From contig NZ_JAAKZG010000002.1 of the NCBI RefSeq assembly GCF_011045115.1, positions 310,001 through 374,000 on the forward strand: a DNA stretch of 64,000 nucleotides. The letters run 5' to 3'. The number at the start of each line of letters is the position of its first letter. The first letter of the stretch is position 1. The notes below the pieces were generated by a model that was given only the letters and a program-made list of their open reading frames with translations, did not search any database and was not told the origin of the DNA. Below, piece by piece: positions 35,045 through 44,647 of this stretch. This stretch comes from Mesorhizobium zhangyense. Its GTDB lineage: Bacteria > Pseudomonadota > Alphaproteobacteria > Rhizobiales > Rhizobiaceae. Position numbers and translations under genes: made by a program.

Positions 35045-36019
35045 GTGGCGGAAATCCTCGACGGTGAGCGGGCAATGGAACGGGCGCTGGCGCTGCTGGC
35101 GGCCGGCGATGTCGTCGCCATTCCCACCGAGACGGTCTACGGCCTTGCCGGCGACGCCACCAATGGCGAGGCGGTGGCGCGTATTTTCGAGGCCAAGGGC
35201 CGGCCGCGCTTCAACCCGCTGATCGCCCATGTCGCCTCGATGGAGATGGCCGAGGCCATCGCCGACTTCGACCCGCTGTCCCAAAAACTTGCCGAAAAAT
35301 TCTGGCCGGGGCCGCTGACCATGGTGCTGTCGCACCGCGCGGCAAGCGGCATTCACCCGCTGGTAACGGCGGGCCTGGACACGATTGCGCTGCGCATGCC
35401 GAAGGGCCTTGGCGCGCAATTGATCGCAGCCCTCGGCAGGCCGCTGGCCGCCCCCAGCGCCAACACGTCAGGCAAGATCAGCGGCACGACGGCTGAGGCA
35501 GTCGCCGCCGATCTGGGCAGCAGGATAAAACTGGTGGTCGATGGCGGCGCGACGCCTGTCGGGCTGGAATCGACCATCGTCAAGGTCGAGGACGGCCGCT
35601 TGCGGCTGCTGCGGCCGGGCGGCGTTCCTGCCGAAGAACTCGAAGCGGTGGCCGGCACGAAGCTGCTGCGCAACGCCAAGGCCGGCATCGAGGCGCCGGG
35701 CATGATGGCATCGCATTATGCGCCGGGGGCCGCGGTGCGGCTGAATGTTTTGGATGTCGCGCCGTATGAGGCGCTGCTGGCCTTCGGACCGAAGCGGGTG
35801 GCGGGCGCCGAAGCCGCGGCGGCCGTGCTGAACCTTTCCGAGCGCGGCGACCTGCGCGAGGCGGCGAGCAATCTGTTCTCGCATCTCCAGGCGCTGGACC
35901 GCAGCGGCGCGAAAACCATCGCGGTCGAGCCGATACCGCATCATGGTCTGGGCGAGGCGATCAACGACCGTCTGGCCCGGGCCGCAGCCCCCCGCGACAA
36001 CATCAGCATCGATTCATAA
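35045..36019 (+). CDS. threonylcarbamoyl-AMP synthase (Sua5/YwlC)
   Basis: A 324-residue enzyme of the two-domain Sua5 type: YrdC-like domain (about 10-195; PTETVYGLAGDATN, FWPGPLTMVL and SANTSGKISGTT are present) and a C-terminal Sua5 domain (MASHYAPGAAVRL). It makes threonylcarbamoyl-AMP for the universal t6A37 tRNA modification. GTG 35045 is chosen because GAGGT lies seven bases upstream; TTG 35027 (six residues longer) is also possible. It ends at the base before the next start codon, so the two are coupled. Confidence 0.92.
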   Translation: MAEILDGERAMERALALLAAGDVVAIPTETVYGLAGDATNGEAVARIFEAKGRPRFNPLIAHVASMEMAEAIADFDPLSQKLAEKFWPGPLTMVLSHRAASGIHPLVTAGLDTIALRMPKGLGAQLIAALGRPLAAPSANTSGKISGTTAEAVAADLGSRIKLVVDGGATPVGLESTIVKVEDGRLRLLRPGGVPAEELEAVAGTKLLRNAKAGIEAPGMMASHYAPGAAVRLNVLDVAPYEALLAFGPKRVAGAEAAAAVLNLSERGDLREAASNLFSHLQALDRSGAKTIAVEPIPHHGLGEAINDRLARAAAPRDNISIDS

Positions 36020-37459
36020 GTGACCGAGATGACTCACAATTCGACCGTTCTCGACCCCGCTCTGCCCGACCGCTTCGCGGCAATCGTCGGCGAGCGCCAT
36101 GCCGTGCGCGCCGGGGCCGATATCGAACCCTATCTGAGCGAGCCGCGCGGGCTTTTTGCCGGCCTGTCGCCATTGGTGCTGCGGCCCGGCAGCGTCGAGG
36201 AGGTGAGCGCGATCATGAAGCTCGCCACCGAAACGGGAACGCCGATCGTGCCGCAGGGTGGCAATACCGGGCTGGTCGGCGGGCAGATGCCGGACCGTTC
36301 TGGCGGGCAGGTCGTGCTGTCGCTGTCGCGGCTCAACCGCATCCGCGAGATCGACGTGCTGTCGAACACGGTGACGGTCGAGGCCGGCGTCATACTGGAG
36401 ACGCTGCACGCGGCCGTCGACAAGGTCGACCGGCTCTACCCGCTGTCGCTCGGTTCTCAGGGGTCGTGCGAGATCGGCGGCAATCTGTCGTCCAATGCCG
36501 GCGGCACCGGGGTTCTAGCTTATGGCAATGCGCGCGAACTGTGCCTCGGCGTCGAGGTGGTGCTGCCGACTGGCGAGGTGTTCGACGACCTGCGCAAGCT
36601 GAAGAAGGACAACACCGGCTACGATCTCAAGAACCTGTTCGTTGGTGCCGAAGGCACGCTCGGCGTCATCACGGCAGCAGTGCTGAAACTGTTTCCCAAG
36701 CCGAAGGGCAGGGAGGTTGCCTGGGTGGGCTTGTCTTCTCCTGAAGCAGCGCTCGACCTGTTCGGCCGCGCGATGGACCAGGCGGGCAGCGGCCTGACGG
36801 CTTTCGAGCTGATCTCCGAAATGGTGCTCGGCTTTGCGGTAGAACACATTGCCGATACGCATCGGCCGCTGCAAAGCGAGTGGCCGTGGCATGTGCTGAT
36901 CGAGATTTCGTCGGGCCGCTCTGCCGAGGACGCAAGCGCGCTGATGGAGGAGGTGCTGACGGCAGGCTTCGAGGCCGGCATTGTCGGCGATGCTGTCATT
37001 GCCGCAAACCTGTCGCAGGCGGCAGCCTTCTGGCGGTTGCGCGAAAGCCTGTCGGATGCGCAGCGCCCGGAAGGCGCGTCGATCAAGCACGATATCTCGG
37101 TGCCGGTGGCATCGATCCCGGAGTTCATCGAACGCGGTGCTGCGGCGGTGGCCTCGGTCAGCCCGCAGGCGCGCATCGCCTGCTTCGGCCATATGGGCGA
37201 CGGCAATTTGCACTACAACATCTCCCAGCCGGCGGGTGCCGATGGCGAGGCGTTCCTGAAACTCTACCGTCCGATGAACAAGGCAGTGCACGACATCGTG
37301 CGCGCGCTTAACGGCTCGATCTCGGCCGAGCACGGCATCGGCCAGCTCAAGCGCGACGAGTTGATCGCCACCGCGCCGCCGGTCGGTATTGATTTGATGC
37401 GACGGGTGAAGGCTGCGTTCGACCCGGCGGGGATCATGAATCCCGGCAAGGTGATTTAA
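36020..37459 (+). CDS. FAD-linked oxidase (D-2-hydroxyacid/D-lactate dehydrogenase family)
   Basis: This 479-residue flavoprotein has an N-terminal FAD-binding PCMH domain (about 45-225; PIVPQGGNTGLVGGQMPD, LGSQGSCEIGGNLSSNAGG) and a GlcD-type C-terminal domain (about 226-475) with the metal-binding CFGHMGDGNLHYN and SAEHGIGQLKRDEL motifs. It oxidises a 2-hydroxy acid and feeds electrons to the quinone pool or ETF; substrate is not specified by the sequence. GTG 36020 abuts the sua5 stop; ATG 36029 is an alternative. Confidence 0.92.
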   Translation: MTEMTHNSTVLDPALPDRFAAIVGERHAVRAGADIEPYLSEPRGLFAGLSPLVLRPGSVEEVSAIMKLATETGTPIVPQGGNTGLVGGQMPDRSGGQVVLSLSRLNRIREIDVLSNTVTVEAGVILETLHAAVDKVDRLYPLSLGSQGSCEIGGNLSSNAGGTGVLAYGNARELCLGVEVVLPTGEVFDDLRKLKKDNTGYDLKNLFVGAEGTLGVITAAVLKLFPKPKGREVAWVGLSSPEAALDLFGRAMDQAGSGLTAFELISEMVLGFAVEHIADTHRPLQSEWPWHVLIEISSGRSAEDASALMEEVLTAGFEAGIVGDAVIAANLSQAAAFWRLRESLSDAQRPEGASIKHDISVPVASIPEFIERGAAAVASVSPQARIACFGHMGDGNLHYNISQPAGADGEAFLKLYRPMNKAVHDIVRALNGSISAEHGIGQLKRDELIATAPPVGIDLMRRVKAAFDPAGIMNPGKVI

Positions 37460-37606
37460 CGCCTCCATTCACCACCTCTTCACACACCTTTACAACATCT
37501 TGTGGCCGGTGGGATTCCGATAACCATTCCATAGATCAGAAAAATTTAACCGACTTTCTTAAGCGCGGCGGTAAGAACCCCACGCTAGGCTTCTTCCCAT
37601 AACGAG

Positions 37607-37647
37607 ACCGGGAAAACCGGTTCGGAGAGACCGGAACACCGGCTCTC
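37607..37647 (+). promoter_or_regulatory. two hairpins in the leader of the DUF6101 gene
   Basis: ACCGG GAAAA CCGGT (37607-37621) is followed by GAGAG-a-CCGG AACA CCGG-CTCTC (37625-37647). AGGAG begins at the next base (37648), and the gene start is 27 bp away. The pair could act on translation or message stability. No known riboswitch matches. Confidence 0.45.
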
Positions 37648-37674
37648 AGGAGTAACAGGAAGAAGGCATAATCA

Positions 37675-38241
37675 ATGAGCACCGGACTGAAGCCAGTCTG
37701 GGCGGGACGCAACATGCGCCTCGACCCTTTCCGCTTGCCCCAGATGACCAGCTACGCCGCCCGTGACGACTATGGCGACGTCAGTTTCACCATCGACCAG
37801 CGCGGCGCGATCGTCCGGCGCATCCTTCAGCACAGCGGCCTGCCGGCAACGGTGGTGCTGCCCGCCAACGCCTTCCGCGGCGTGGCCGCCCGTGCGCTGG
37901 AGGACGAACAGTACAACGTCACGGTGACGCTCGAACTCCTGCACAACGACCCGATGCTGTCGGTGCCGCTGCTGGTGGCCGACAATCTGGAGGATGTCGC
38001 CGCCGACTGGCGCGCCTGGGCCGATGCCTATCGCCTGCCGATGCTTCTGATCGAGGCGGACGGTGTTGCCCGCACGCTGGAGGAATCGCTCGGTGCCGCG
38101 ATCAAGGTCGCGCCGCCGCGCGAACGCCGCAAGGGTCGCGCGACGCAGACCCGCCGCTCACGCTTCCAGGCCCGCCGCAAGTCAGGCGATCTCGGCATGC
38201 GTCTGGTGATCGACGGTGAGGAAATCATCGCGCGGCAGTAG
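37675..38241 (+). CDS. DUF6101-family protein
   Basis: A 188-residue protein with no membrane helix or signal peptide. The core (RLDPFRLPQMTSYAARDDYGDVSFTIDQRGAIVRRI, then GLPATVVLPANAFRGVAARALED) fits DUF6101, restricted to Rhizobiales. The C-terminus is very basic (PRERRKGRATQTRRSRFQARRKS), consistent with nucleic-acid or membrane-surface binding; that is inference. It has a leader of two hairpins and an AGGAAGAAGG ribosome site. Confidence 0.82.
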   Translation: MSTGLKPVWAGRNMRLDPFRLPQMTSYAARDDYGDVSFTIDQRGAIVRRILQHSGLPATVVLPANAFRGVAARALEDEQYNVTVTLELLHNDPMLSVPLLVADNLEDVAADWRAWADAYRLPMLLIEADGVARTLEESLGAAIKVAPPRERRKGRATQTRRSRFQARRKSGDLGMRLVIDGEEIIARQ

Positions 38242-38262
38242 GAGATATCGGCGGGGGTTGAA

Positions 38263-38414
38263 GTTCCCCTCTCCGTCTCGCTACGCGAGCCACCTCTCCC
38301 CCGCTTTGCGGGGGCGAGGAACTTAGATTCTGCGAGGCGGCGACATTTCAGAACTTGGGTTCCTCGCCCCGCTTGCGGGGAGAGGTGGCTCGGCGAAGCC
38401 GAGACGGAGAGGGG
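38263..38414. repeat. palindromic repeat, family D copy 2
   Basis: The same element as 25864-26022: GTTCCCCTCTCCGTCTC at the left, GAGACGGAGAGGGG at the right, and the same inner arms (CCACCTCTCCCCC, GCGAGGAAC). It lies 22 bp downstream of the DUF6101 stop. Confidence 0.85.
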
Positions 38415-38468
38415 TTCTTGCGCCGGTAAACGAAGCAACGTCCCTGCGCTTCTCCGTTTGTCACAGCC

Positions 38469-39452
38469 TCAAACCAGCGGCTTCAGCGCTACCCATGCCG
38501 CACCGCCGAGCAAGCCGAGGAAGATCAGCCAGCCGACAGTGCCGTTCGACTTGAACAGCTTCAGGCACTGGTCGGGGTCGTTGATGTCGAGGACCCGAAT
38601 CTGGCGCGCCATATGCGCGCCGGCGGCGACGAGACCGGCAAGTGCGGGCATCGGAGCTTCGGCGAAAGCGAAGGCGAGCGCGAAACAGAACAGCGCGCCG
38701 CTGTAGAGGCCGATCAGCCACATCTTGGTGTTCTCGCCGAACAGGCGCGCGGTCGAGCGCACGCCGACCAGCGCGTCGTCTTCCCTGTCCTGATGGGCAT
38801 AGATCGTGTCGTAGCCGATCACCCACAGGATCGAGCCGATATAGAGCATGATCGCAGGGCCATCGATGTCGGCGAATTCGGCCGCCCAGCCCATCAATGC
38901 GCCCCAGGAAAAGGCAAGGCCGAGAAAGAGTTGCGGCCAGTCGGTGAATCGCTTCATGAAGGGGTAGATGACGACGATGCCGAGCGAGCACAGGCCGACG
39001 AGAACGACGAAATAGTTGAACTGCCACAGCACCAGGAAGCCGATCAGCGCCTGGAGCACGAAGAATGTCCAGGCCTGGCGGCGGGTGACCTGGCCCGAGG
39101 GCAACGGCCTTGAGCGCGTGCGCTCGACCTTCGCATCGATGTTCTCGTCGACGATATCGTTGAACGTACAACCCGCACCCCGCATGGCGATGGCGCCGGC
39201 GAGGAACAGGCCGAGATACCACGGGTCGGGCAGCAGCGACTTCAGCGAATCGCCCGGCAGCCAGTAGGCGCTGGCAGCCAGTGCCGTCGACCACCAGCAT
39301 GGCCAGAGCAGCAGGATCCAGCCGATAGGCCGGTCCCAGCGGGCGAGTTGCGCATAGGGCCATATCCACCGCGGCAGGACGCGGTAGACCCAGTGGCCGC
39401 TCGGCGCATCGGCAACACGGCCCTGCGCCTCTTTTGACTGAATATTTTCCAT
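38469..39452 (-). CDS. ubiA: 4-hydroxybenzoate polyprenyltransferase
   Basis: This 327-residue membrane enzyme attaches the polyprenyl tail to 4-hydroxybenzoate in ubiquinone synthesis. The two aspartate-rich motifs, NDIVDENID (about residues 97-105) and YDTIYAHQDREDD near 220, and eight to nine membrane helices are visible. ATG 39452 starts MENIQSKE; the frame continues upstream into purD-antisense sequence and is not family-like. It is divergent from purD, leaving 137 bp for both promoters. Confidence 0.95.
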   Translation of the reverse strand: MENIQSKEAQGRVADAPSGHWVYRVLPRWIWPYAQLARWDRPIGWILLLWPCWWSTALAASAYWLPGDSLKSLLPDPWYLGLFLAGAIAMRGAGCTFNDIVDENIDAKVERTRSRPLPSGQVTRRQAWTFFVLQALIGFLVLWQFNYFVVLVGLCSLGIVVIYPFMKRFTDWPQLFLGLAFSWGALMGWAAEFADIDGPAIMLYIGSILWVIGYDTIYAHQDREDDALVGVRSTARLFGENTKMWLIGLYSGALFCFALAFAFAEAPMPALAGLVAAGAHMARQIRVLDINDPDQCLKLFKSNGTVGWLIFLGLLGGAAWVALKPLV

Positions 39453-39589
39453 GTGCCTGACGTGACAGCAGCCGAAGCGGGCGTCAAGACGATGAATTGT
39501 CCTTGATAAGCTACGGTCAAGGTTGACCCGCGCGCCCTTGCGCCATACCGGAAAGCTCGCCGATTGGCATGAAGGCACGGAGCGACAGC

Positions 39590-40864
39590 ATGAAGGTTCT
39601 TCTGATTGGTTCGGGTGGCCGCGAACACGCGCTGGCCTGGAAGATCGCGGCCTCGCCGATGCTGACGAAACTCTATGCCGCGCCCGGCAATCCCGGCATC
39701 GCGAAAGAGGCCGAACTCGTCGGGCTGGACGTGAACGACCATCAGGCAATCGCTGCCTTCTGCAAGGACACGGCGATCGACCTCGTCGTCGTCGGGCCGG
39801 AAGCGCCGCTGGTCGCCGGCCTTGGCGACGATCTGCGCGCCGCCGGCATTCGCGTCTTCGGCCCCTCGGCAAAGGCAGCGCAGCTTGAGGGCTCCAAGGG
39901 CTTCACCAAGGATCTCTGCCGCAAATATGGCATTCCCACCGCCGCCTATGAGCGCTTCACCGAGGCGGGCGCAGCAAAAGCCTATGTCGAAAAGCTCGGC
40001 TCGCCGATCGTCATCAAGGCCGATGGGCTTGCCGCCGGCAAGGGCGTGACGGTGGCGATGACCAACGACGAAGCGTTCGAGGCCATCGACGCCTGTTTCG
40101 ACGGCGCATTCGGCGGTGCTGGTGCCGAACTGGTCGTGGAAGAATTCCTGACCGGCGAGGAGGCGAGCTTCTTCTGCCTGTGCGACGGCAAGACGGCGCT
40201 GCCCTTCGGCACTGCGCAGGACCACAAGCGCGTCGGCGAGGGCGACACCGGGCCGAACACCGGCGGCATGGGCGCTTATTCGCCGGCCCCGGTGATGACG
40301 CCCGAAATGATCGAGCGCACCATGCGCGAGATCATCGAGCCGACCATGCGCGGCATGGCCGAGATGGGCGCGCCATTCTCCGGCGTCCTGTTTGCCGGGT
40401 TGATGTTCACGGACAAGGGGCCGGAACTGATCGAATACAACACCCGCTTCGGCGATCCCGAATGCCAGGTGCTGATGATGCGGCTGAAGGACGATATTCT
40501 GGTGTTGCTCAACGCTGCTGCCGACGGCCAGCTGGCGCATATGTCGGCGCGCTGGCGTGATGATGCTGCCTTGACTGTGGTGATGGCGGCAAACGGCTAT
40601 CCGGCCACGCCAGAGAAAGGGTCCGTCATACGCGGGCTCGACAATCCTGCCGACGGCGTCGAGATATTCCATGCTGGCACTGCGTCGCGCGACGGCGAGA
40701 TCGTCGCCAATGGCGGGCGCGTGCTGAATGTTACCGCGATGGGCAAGACGGTGAGCGAGGCGCAGAAGAAAGCCTATGAAGCCGTGGACCGTATCGACTG
40801 GCCGCAAGGCTTCTGCCGGCGCGACATCGGCTGGCGCGCGGTGGAGCGGGAGGGGAAAAAATGA
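39590..40864 (+). CDS. purD: phosphoribosylamine-glycine ligase
   Basis: This 424-residue ATP-grasp enzyme joins glycine to phosphoribosylamine in purine synthesis. It opens [18 protein letters not shown] and carries [30 protein letters not shown] and [18 protein letters not shown] 39590 (GGAG eight bases upstream) is the family start; ATG 39569 would add seven unlike residues. The last codon overlaps the ATG of arsC (ATGA), so the two are coupled. Confidence 0.96.
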   Translation: MKVLLIGSGGREHALAWKIAASPMLTKLYAAPGNPGIAKEAELVGLDVNDHQAIAAFCKDTAIDLVVVGPEAPLVAGLGDDLRAAGIRVFGPSAKAAQLEGSKGFTKDLCRKYGIPTAAYERFTEAGAAKAYVEKLGSPIVIKADGLAAGKGVTVAMTNDEAFEAIDACFDGAFGGAGAELVVEEFLTGEEASFFCLCDGKTALPFGTAQDHKRVGEGDTGPNTGGMGAYSPAPVMTPEMIERTMREIIEPTMRGMAEMGAPFSGVLFAGLMFTDKGPELIEYNTRFGDPECQVLMMRLKDDILVLLNAAADGQLAHMSARWRDDAALTVVMAANGYPATPEKGSVIRGLDNPADGVEIFHAGTASRDGEIVANGGRVLNVTAMGKTVSEAQKKAYEAVDRIDWPQGFCRRDIGWRAVEREGKK

Positions 40865-41265
40865 CCGTCACCATCTATCACAATCCGGCCTGTGGCACCT
40901 CGCGCAACACGCTGGCGATGATCCGCGCTTCCGGCGAGGAGCCTGAGGTCGTCGAATATCTGAAGACGCCGCCGTCGCGGGAGCGGCTGGTCGAACTGCT
41001 CGGCCTGCTGAAGATGGCACCGTGCGAGCTTCTGCGCGAGAAGGGCACGCCCTATGCCGAGCTGGGCTTGAGCGATCCCAAATGGAGCGATGATGAGCTG
41101 ATCGACTTCATGATGGCCCATCCGATCCTGATCAACCGTCCGATTGTGGTGACGGAGAAGGGTGCGGTTCTGGCGCGGCCTTCGGAGAAGGTGCTGGGGT
41201 TTTTGGCTAATTCTGTTGGCAGCTTCACCAAGGAGGATGGTGAGCTGGTGGGTAAGCGGGGTTAA
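40861..41265 (+). CDS. arsC: arsenate reductase (glutaredoxin-dependent)
   Basis: A 134-residue ArsC of the E. coli R773 type. It has catalytic C11 in ACGTSR and the arginine triad R59, R93 and R106, matching R60, R94 and R107 of the plasmid enzyme, which bind arsenate. It reduces arsenate to arsenite using glutathione and glutaredoxin. No arsenite exporter or arsR accompanies it; instead it is fused by overlap to purD. The relative at 4099 lacks this motif set. Confidence 0.9.
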   Translation: MTVTIYHNPACGTSRNTLAMIRASGEEPEVVEYLKTPPSRERLVELLGLLKMAPCELLREKGTPYAELGLSDPKWSDDELIDFMMAHPILINRPIVVTEKGAVLARPSEKVLGFLANSVGSFTKEDGELVGKRG

Positions 41266-41298
41266 GACACCGAGATTCGGGACGGTCGCATTCCTTCG

Positions 41299-41453
41299 CG
41301 CCCCCCTCTGGCCTGCCGGCCATCTCCCCCACAGGTGGGGAGATTAGCCTTCATCGCGGCTTTCGCTAATCTTCAGCGTTGCAGAATGGGCGGGGCGGCG
41401 AAACTGCTAATCTCCCCACCTGTGGGGGAGATGGCCGGCAGGCCAGAGGGGGG
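41299..41453. repeat. palindromic repeat, family E copy 1
   Basis: The left arm (GCCCCCCTCTGGCCTGCCGG and on through CCCCACAGGTGGGGAGATTAG) is repeated inverted at the right end. The 155-bp element matches 48355-48510 in order and sequence, including the non-palindromic centre TTTCGCTAA...TTCA(A/G)CGTTGCAGAATGGGCGG. It fills most of the gap after arsC. Confidence 0.88.
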
Positions 41454-41491
41454 CAACGTAGAGCGCAGCCGGCAAACGCAACAGCACCCAC

Positions 41492-42715
41492 TCAGGGCAC
41501 TTCCGTCCTCGCCGGAATCGTCGCCGTCGTGATGGGATCAATCCCCGGCGTGTCGCTGAACGCCAATACAACCCTCTGCTTCAGCGACGCGAAATAGGCG
41601 GCCACTTTGCCGAAGAGACCGGCCTCGATCTTAGCCAAGGCGATTGCCGGCTCTTCCACGACTTCCATGCCAAAGCGGTCAGGATGCTGCTGGCCGCGCA
41701 CGTGAAAGGCGTTTTCGAGCGCTGCGATCGCGCTGGCAGGCTGAACGGAAGCGTATGACAGCGTGACATTGCCGGCCAGTCCCGCTTCGCGGCCAATGGG
41801 CACAGGCACGCTGGCGATCATTTCCATTGGCACGTCGAGCAACCCGCCGAAGGGCCAGGCCCTGCGCAGGTCCTCCGCGTTCATCGGCGCGACATTGACG
41901 TCGATGTCGATCTCGGTTCCGGGCACGCGATAGGGGCAGCTGCGCGCGCTGCAATTGGCCTGCGCGGAGAATTGCCACAGCGCGTAGCTCTGCCAGTTGC
42001 CTTTCGGGAAATGCAGGCCGATTTCCGGCTTGTAGCGCGCATACCAGAGCGGCAGGCGCGACAGCAGCGGGTATTTATCGCGGTTATCGGCAATGTGCTG
42101 CGCGGTCGTGCCGTTGGTGTATAGGATCGGAAAGCGGCCGGTGCGGCGCTGGATGTGGCGCACGAACTCCTCGGCATCCTCCAGCGACATCCACTTCGTC
42201 GGGTCGTTCTCCTCGATGTCGATGGCCATAAGGTCGTCGGCGTCGGGTGCTGCGAAATCGATGAAATTATTGGCCTGGTCGATCGGATTGCCGGGCCGGG
42301 CGAGGTGATAAGCGCCCCATTTCAGGCCGAGCGCCTTGGCCATGGATTTGCGGGTCTGGTAGAGCTCGCGCGAAACCGCATGGCGCTTCCACAGCGCCTT
42401 GCACAGTTTCACCTCGGTTTCGTTGCCGGAGCAGGCATAGGGCGGCGAGAGCCCGTCGGACGCCTTGTTGATGAAGCCGACGATGCGCTTGTCGGTGGCG
42501 AGTTTTTGCCAGTCGATAGCGTTGTATTCGTAGGCATCGATCACCAGCGCGCGGTCGGAACTCTTCCACGGCTCGGAAAAATCCGCGGCCATGGCGGGTG
42601 CAAGGTGAAGAGCCATTGCCGCGCCGAGCGCCAGAAGCGCATTGCGGCGAAGACGATGGTCGAAAAGGCGCAAAGGACGGTTCCCGGGATTCAAGGGGGT
42701 ATCCTGGGCCATCAT
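41492..42715 (-). CDS. secreted GH25 muramidase with a C-terminal extension
   Basis: A 407-residue protein with a signal peptide (about residues 20-44) and a GH25 lysozyme domain (about 54-250). D60 in LVIDAYEYN and the D166-I-E168 pair in MAIDIEEN are the expected catalytic acids. GH25 enzymes cut the MurNAc-GlcNAc bond of peptidoglycan. After the domain, about 155 residues (from [11 protein letters not shown]) match nothing I recognise. ATG 42715 sits directly at a TTAACCATG sequence; the tandem ATG 42712 is equally possible. Confidence 0.85.
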   Translation of the reverse strand: MMAQDTPLNPGNRPLRLFDHRLRRNALLALGAAMALHLAPAMAADFSEPWKSSDRALVIDAYEYNAIDWQKLATDKRIVGFINKASDGLSPPYACSGNETEVKLCKALWKRHAVSRELYQTRKSMAKALGLKWGAYHLARPGNPIDQANNFIDFAAPDADDLMAIDIEENDPTKWMSLEDAEEFVRHIQRRTGRFPILYTNGTTAQHIADNRDKYPLLSRLPLWYARYKPEIGLHFPKGNWQSYALWQFSAQANCSARSCPYRVPGTEIDIDVNVAPMNAEDLRRAWPFGGLLDVPMEMIASVPVPIGREAGLAGNVTLSYASVQPASAIAALENAFHVRGQQHPDRFGMEVVEEPAIALAKIEAGLFGKVAAYFASLKQRVVLAFSDTPGIDPITTATIPARTEVP

Positions 42716-42754
42716 GGTTAATGAAATATGTGGGCGCGCTACATCTGCGTGAAA

Positions 42755-42772
42755 TTTGACGTAAACGTCAAA
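42755..42772. promoter_or_regulatory. palindromic operator upstream of the acyl-CoA dehydrogenase gene
   Basis: TTTGACGTAAACGTCAAA is a nearly perfect 18-bp palindrome, 77 bp upstream of the start at 42850. It resembles the motifs recognised by MerR-family LiuR regulators of branched-chain amino acid and fatty acid degradation, whose consensus centres on ACGTAAACGT. The regulator is not in this window. Confidence 0.6.
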
Positions 42773-42849
42773 AGAAACTAGCGGTGAGCACCGGCACCGC
42801 ATAGGGTGCCGGGCGAGCGTCAAACGTGCCTGAGGAGGAGCAGCCAAAC

Positions 42850-44628
42850 ATGTATCGCGCACCTGTCGAGGAGATTTCCTTCACGCTGAAACACGTGGCC
42901 GGGCTGAAAGCCGGGCTGGACGAAGGCGCGTTTGGCGAGCTGAGCGAAGATCTGGTCGACGCGATTCTCGAGGAAGCCGGCCGCTTCGCCACCGACGAGG
43001 TTGCGCCGCTGCGCAAGGTCGGCGACGAAAAGGGCGCCGTGCTGAAGGATGCGGCGGTAACCACGCCGCCCGGCTGGAAAGAGCTCTACCGCCGCTGGAT
43101 CGATGGCGGCTGGAATGCCCTGCAGGGCCCTGAGGAATATGGCGGGCAGGCGCTGCCGGCGATGCTCGGGGTTGCAGCGCTCGAAATGTGGAATTCCGGC
43201 TCCATGGCTTTTGCGATAGGCCCGACGCTGACCATGGGCGCGGTCGAGGCGATGGAAAAGCACGCCACCGAGGATCTGAAGAAAAAATACCTGGAAAAGC
43301 TCGTCTCCGGCGAGTGGATGGGCACGATGAACCTGACCGAGCCGCAGGCCGGTTCGGATCTTGCCGCGCTGCGCGCGCGTGCCGAACGTGCCGGCGACGG
43401 CACCTACCGCATCTTCGGCCAGAAGATTTTCATCACCTATGGCGAGCATGATTTCACCGACAACATCGTGCACATGGTGCTGGCGCGGCTGCCCGATGCG
43501 CCGGTCGGCACGCGTGGCATCTCGCTGTTTCTGGTGCCGAAATTCTTCGTCAACGACGATGGCTCGCTCGGCGGCCGCAATGATGTTTTCTGCTCGGGCC
43601 TCGAGGAAAAGCTCGGCATTCACGGCTCGCCGACCTGCACGATGATCTATGGCGACGGCTTCGTGAAGGGCAGCGAAGCGGGCGCCGTCGGCTGGCTGAT
43701 CGGCGAGGAGAACAAGGGCCTCGCCTGCATGTTCACCATGATGAACAATGCGCGTCTGGCGGTCGGCATGCAGGGCGTGGCGGTGGCCGAAGCCGCCTTC
43801 CAGAAGGCGCTCGCCTATGCCAATGATCGCCGGCAGGGCAAGGCTTCGACCTATCAGGGCGAGGGCATGGCGCCGATCGTCCATCACCCCGACGTGCAGC
43901 GCAATTTGCTGACGATGAAGGCGCTGACGCAGATCGCGCGCGCCATCAGCTATTCCTGCGCCTACGCCACCGACAAGGCGCGGGCCTCCGATGGAGACGA
44001 CAGGCAGCATTGGCAGGATCGCGCCAATCTGCTGACGCCCATCGCCAAGGCGTTCTCGACCGATGTCGGCGTCGATGTCGCCTCGCTCGGCCTGCAGATC
44101 CATGGCGGCATGGGCTTCATCGAGGAAACGGGTGCGGCAGCGCTTTACCGCGACGCCCGCATTGCGCCGATCTATGAAGGCACCAACGGCATCCAGGCGA
44201 TCGACCTCGTGGTGCGCAAACTGCCGCAGGGCGGCGGCGAGCATGTCTTCGGCTATATTTCCGAATTGGCCGAGATCGTTAGCGAGCTGCGCACCTCCAA
44301 CCTGCATGGCTTCGGCCAGACTGCCAACGCCATCGACAATGCTCTGGACGATCTCTCCGATGCAACGCGGCACTTGCAGAAGCTTGCCGGCGAAGGCCGG
44401 GTGGATGAGGCGCTGGCCGGTGCCACGCCTTACCTGCGGCTTTTCGCGCTGGCTTCCGGCGGCGCCTATCTGGCGCGCGGCGCATTGGCTGAGGAGAATG
44501 AAGCGCGGCAATCGCTGTGCCGGTTCTTTGCCGAAAATCTGCTCGGCGAAACGCGGGCGCTTAAGGATCGTGTCGTCGGCGGCGCGGCGAGCCTTTCGGC
44601 AGCGGCCAAGAGCCTGATTTCAGCCTGA
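42850..44628 (+). CDS. acyl-CoA dehydrogenase (long, about 590-residue type)
   Basis: This 592-residue flavoenzyme removes two hydrogens from acyl-CoA in beta-oxidation. N-terminal and middle domains (MNLTEPQAGSDLAALRAR, GARG-like substrate segments), the C-terminal helical domain with the catalytic glutamate in YEGTNGIQAIDLV, and a C-terminal extension typical of the long FadE-like class are visible. ATG 42850 follows GGAGGAG; GTG 42826 is unlikely. The enoyl-CoA hydratase gene follows after 19 bp, so the pair carries the first two beta-oxidation steps. Confidence 0.92.
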   Translation: MYRAPVEEISFTLKHVAGLKAGLDEGAFGELSEDLVDAILEEAGRFATDEVAPLRKVGDEKGAVLKDAAVTTPPGWKELYRRWIDGGWNALQGPEEYGGQALPAMLGVAALEMWNSGSMAFAIGPTLTMGAVEAMEKHATEDLKKKYLEKLVSGEWMGTMNLTEPQAGSDLAALRARAERAGDGTYRIFGQKIFITYGEHDFTDNIVHMVLARLPDAPVGTRGISLFLVPKFFVNDDGSLGGRNDVFCSGLEEKLGIHGSPTCTMIYGDGFVKGSEAGAVGWLIGEENKGLACMFTMMNNARLAVGMQGVAVAEAAFQKALAYANDRRQGKASTYQGEGMAPIVHHPDVQRNLLTMKALTQIARAISYSCAYATDKARASDGDDRQHWQDRANLLTPIAKAFSTDVGVDVASLGLQIHGGMGFIEETGAAALYRDARIAPIYEGTNGIQAIDLVVRKLPQGGGEHVFGYISELAEIVSELRTSNLHGFGQTANAIDNALDDLSDATRHLQKLAGEGRVDEALAGATPYLRLFALASGGAYLARGALAEENEARQSLCRFFAENLLGETRALKDRVVGGAASLSAAAKSLISA

Positions 44629-44647
44629 AGCCAACAAGGATTTGACC

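Noticed and set aside
37554-37575. Full CtrA box TTAA-N7-TTAA upstream of the DUF6101 gene
   Set aside because: TTTAACCGACTTTCTTAAG has nine bases between TTAA blocks, not seven.
38463-39369. 302-codon minus-strand frame overlapping ubiA (38461-39369)
   Set aside because: A shifted frame of the same strand; the adjacent frame encodes UbiA with both aspartate-rich motifs.
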